Source: VHBM01 sp052386635 | Lineage (GTDB): Archaea > Thermoproteota > Nitrososphaeria > Nitrososphaerales > Nitrosopumilaceae | NCBI GenBank assembly: GCA_052386635.1 | Contig: JBQTJY010000026.1 | Coordinates: 1 to 8,117 of the forward strand | DNA: 8,117 nt | Direction: 5' to 3' | Part shown: piece by piece, positions 5,833-8,117 of the stretch | Position numbering within the stretch: the first letter of the stretch is position 1 | Layout: each line of letters begins with the position of its first letter | The notes under the pieces: generated by a model | The model's input: the letters and a program-made list of their open reading frames with translations, nothing else | Told to the model about the DNA's origin: nothing | The model's database searches: none | Translations under genes and position numbers: made by a program

Positions 5833-8019
5833 CTACCTGTAGTAGGAAGCGACTACTTTTTGACCAATCTTTAAGTCTTTTTGGTCACGTACTTTCTTTA
5901 CTGCCTCTTCAAAATGTTTCATGGTTACTTTAGCATTTGACGCTGTTTTTTCAACCTCTTTCTCATCAGGAGTTTTATCAAGGTAATGATGTATTACTAG
6001 CGAAACAGCAGTATTTGCTATAGCTGCCACATCTGCCCCACTCATGCCATCAGTCATTTCTGAAAGTTTGTCAAAATTTACAAAATCTGGGTCAGTTGGT
6101 TCCATTATTATAGGGATATTTCTTGAATTAATTTTCAAAATGCTTTTCCTACTGTCTTTGTCAGGTAGAGGAATCTGAATTATTTTATCAAATCGTCCAG
6201 GTCTTAACAACGCGGGATCGATCATATCTGCTCTATTGGTTGCTGCTAAAACTACTACACCACGTAAATTCTCCATACCGTCCAATTCAGTTAACAGTTG
6301 ACTTACTACTCTCTCTGTTACTGCGGTTTCGCCACCAGCACCTCTTATGGGAGCAATGGAATCAACTTCATCAAAGAATATTACACATGGTGAGGCCTGT
6401 CTTGCTCTTCTGAATATTTCTCGAATACCTCGTTCTGATTCACCAACCCACTTTGATAAAAGCTCAGGACCTCTTACTGAAACAAAGTTTGCTTCGCTTT
6501 CTGTTGCTACAGCCTTTGCTAGCAATGTCTTACCTGTACCACTTGGACCATGTAACAATATACCTCGCGGCATCTTATGGCCAAGTTTTTCATATAACAT
6601 GGGATATTTCATTGGCCATTCTACTGCTTCCTGAAGTTCACGTTTAACCTCAACTAGTCCACCCACATCGTCCCATTTTACATCTGGATTTTCAATGAAC
6701 ACCTCACGCATTCCAGACGGTGTTACTTCTATGGCAGCTTTGTTGAAATCCTCACCCTTTACAATAAGTTTATCTAATGTCTCAGAAGGAATTTTCTCTT
6801 CTTCAAGATTTAATTCAGGTAACAGTCTTCTTATACACTTCATAGCTGCTTCTTTACAGAGGTATTCTAAGTCTGCTCCTACATAGCCGTGTGTAATTGC
6901 AGCATATTTTTCTATATCAACATCGTCTGATAATGGCATATTTCGAGTATGAATCATCAAAATGTCCTTTCTGCCTTTTTTGTCAGGAACTTTGATTTCG
7001 ATTTCTCTATCAAATCTACCTGGTCTTCTAAGTGCAGGATCTATTGCATTTGGTCTGTTAGTTGCTGAAATTACAATTACTTTTCCTCTTGCTTCAAGTC
7101 CATCCATTAAAGAAAGCATTTGCGAAACAACACGCCTTTCTACTTCACCAGTAACTTCCTCCCGTTTTGGTGCAATAGAATCAATCTCATCAACAAAAAT
7201 TATTGATGGTGCCTTTTCTCTGGCCTCTTTGAAAATTTCTCTTAAACGTGCTTCACTCTCACCATAAAACTTACTCATAATTTCTGGGCCAGATATGCTA
7301 ATGAAGTGTGCATTACTTTCATTAGCAACAGCTTTTGCTAGCAGTGTCTTACCTGTTCCAGGAGGTCCATAGAGCAAGACTCCTTTAGGTGCCTCAATTC
7401 CTAACTTTTCGAAAATTTCTGGATGTCTAAGTGGGAGTTCAATCATTTCTCTCACTTTTTTGATTTCGTCAGTAAGACCACCAATGTCTTCGTAGGTTAC
7501 TTGTGGTACTCCTCTGAGTGTTTCTCCTTTTTCTGCTATATGAAAGACAGTTTTTTGTGTAACAAGTACCGCATCAGCTGCAGGCGTTACACCAATTACT
7601 TGAAAAGTTAATCTTCCACCAAAATAAGGCACCATGACATTATCTCCCTTGATTAAGGGTACACTTTCTAATGCATCTGCCAAATATCGTTCATCAATTG
7701 GAGGAATTGCTTCTAGTGGAGCAACAACCACTTTTTCAGCTGCAACGGCTTTTATCTTTCTTACCGTTATAGTATCACCTATAGCAATACCTGAATTATT
7801 TCGTCCTAGTCCATCTATTCTTATGATCCCCTTGCCTTCATCTGATGGATAAAGTGGTAAACATTTTGCAACAGTTCTTCTCTTACCTTTAATTTCTATA
7901 ACATCGCCAGTTGAAGCATTTAACGCATCCATAGAATCATAATCGATTCTAGCTACTCCTCTTCCCACATCTCTAGTATATGCTTCTAACACTTTGAGTG
8001 TAAGAACATTCTGGCTCAT
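5833..8019 (-). CDS. cdc48: Cdc48/p97/VAT-type AAA+ ATPase with two ATPase rings
   Basis: This 728-residue cytosolic unfoldase of the Cdc48/p97/VAT family forms hexamers that pull proteins through a central pore. The N-domain (about 1-180: double-psi barrel plus second subdomain) binds substrates or adaptors. D1 (about 185-420) has Walker A GPPGTGKT 218-225, Walker B IIFVDE 273-278, pore loop KFYGES from 250, and arginine fingers R332/R335. D2 (about 455-700) has Walker A GPSGTGKT 491-498 (Ser where Pro is usual), Walker B with D550/E551, pore loop KWVGES from 533, and arginine fingers R606/R609. Both sites look active. The last residues are SYYR; Tyr-Tyr-Arg fits the HbYX motif by which PAN and Cdc48 dock on the 20S proteasome. 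The ATG at 8019 follows a good TATA box at 27 nt; GGAG at 8031-8034 is a weaker alternative signal. gatD follows after 32 nt. Confidence 0.97.
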   Translation of the reverse strand: MSQNVLTLKVLEAYTRDVGRGVARIDYDSMDALNASTGDVIEIKGKRRTVAKCLPLYPSDEGKGIIRIDGLGRNNSGIAIGDTITVRKIKAVAAEKVVVAPLEAIPPIDERYLADALESVPLIKGDNVMVPYFGGRLTFQVIGVTPAADAVLVTQKTVFHIAEKGETLRGVPQVTYEDIGGLTDEIKKVREMIELPLRHPEIFEKLGIEAPKGVLLYGPPGTGKTLLAKAVANESNAHFISISGPEIMSKFYGESEARLREIFKEAREKAPSIIFVDEIDSIAPKREEVTGEVERRVVSQMLSLMDGLEARGKVIVISATNRPNAIDPALRRPGRFDREIEIKVPDKKGRKDILMIHTRNMPLSDDVDIEKYAAITHGYVGADLEYLCKEAAMKCIRRLLPELNLEEEKIPSETLDKLIVKGEDFNKAAIEVTPSGMREVFIENPDVKWDDVGGLVEVKRELQEAVEWPMKYPMLYEKLGHKMPRGILLHGPSGTGKTLLAKAVATESEANFVSVRGPELLSKWVGESERGIREIFRRARQASPCVIFFDEVDSIAPIRGAGGETAVTERVVSQLLTELDGMENLRGVVVLAATNRADMIDPALLRPGRFDKIIQIPLPDKDSRKSILKINSRNIPIIMEPTDPDFVNFDKLSEMTDGMSGADVAAIANTAVSLVIHHYLDKTPDEKEVEKTASNAKVTMKHFEEAVKKVRDQKDLKIGQKVVASYYR

Positions 8020-8042
8020 AGCTAAATTTTCTCCATCTATGT

Positions 8043-8049
8043 TTTATAT
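8043..8049 (-). promoter_or_regulatory. TATA box of cdc48
   Basis: On the minus strand, ATATAAA, within GATATAAAAC, is centred 27 nt before the cdc48 ATG. It is the best box A match in the window, with a purine-rich stretch just upstream (CCAAAG) that could serve as a BRE. The spacing predicts a leaderless or nearly leaderless transcript. The rest of 8020-8117 holds no supported gene. Confidence 0.6.
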
Positions 8050-8117
8050 CTTTGGCGTTAGAATTTTAACAAAACTGTATAATCAATCATAAGCTTAAAA
8101 TCGCCATCAAAATACAA

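Noticed and set aside
6347..7267. Several 60-100 codon + strand open frames within cdc48
   Set aside because: They are Ser/Leu-rich antisense shadows of conserved AAA+ motifs. None has a promoter, ribosome-binding site or recognisable family.
1..8117. CRISPR array, toxin-antitoxin, defence island or mobile element
   Set aside because: No regularly spaced repeats, transposase, integrase, nuclease or paired small genes with known toxin features were seen on either strand.

Overview
The window is AT-rich, densely coded chromosomal DNA that looks like a mesophilic ammonia-oxidising archaeon (Thaumarchaeota/Nitrososphaerota, probably a Nitrosopumilus- or Nitrosarchaeum-like marine or freshwater lineage). 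The evidence is the combination of the archaea-only GatD/GatE amidotransferase, an archaeal two-ring Cdc48 ATPase, a class II tRNA-Leu without encoded CCA, and a bacterial-style DnaK/DnaJ pair, which mesophilic archaea carry. The genus is an inference from overall character; no taxonomic marker gene is present.

Left part (1-1912, + strand): the last 50 codons of dnaK, then dnaJ with its complete J / G-F / zinc-finger / C-terminal layout, then a small HAD-fold phosphatase of the deoxyribonucleotidase (NT5C) type 21 nt downstream.

Middle part (1909-2539): a short minus-strand gene for a Cys/His-containing candidate zinc protein, whose stop codon overlaps the phosphatase gene tail-to-tail by 4 nt. 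An intact tRNA-Leu(CAG) lies on the + strand, followed by a small, very basic unrecognised protein with three GRGT-centred repeats.

Right part (2569-8019, - strand): transcribed in the order cdc48, gatD, gatE. GatD and GatE form the archaeal amidotransferase that converts Glu-tRNA(Gln) to Gln-tRNA(Gln). Cdc48 is a hexameric unfoldase, and here it ends in Tyr-Tyr-Arg, a fit to the HbYX proteasome-docking signature. The three genes are close together (32 and 31 nt gaps), but each has a TATA-like element centred 26-28 nt before its ATG, so they may be individually transcribed as leaderless mRNAs rather than as one operon. The two protein quality-control modules (DnaK/DnaJ and Cdc48) flank the translation genes, but nothing in the sequence ties them into one system.

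I see no mobile element, CRISPR array, integrase or broken gene. Most of the window is housekeeping. The points worth a second look are the two small unrecognised proteins, the promoter layout, a terminator-like hairpin inside the 3' end of gatE, and the Cdc48 C-terminus. No intergenic stretch exceeds 300 bases.
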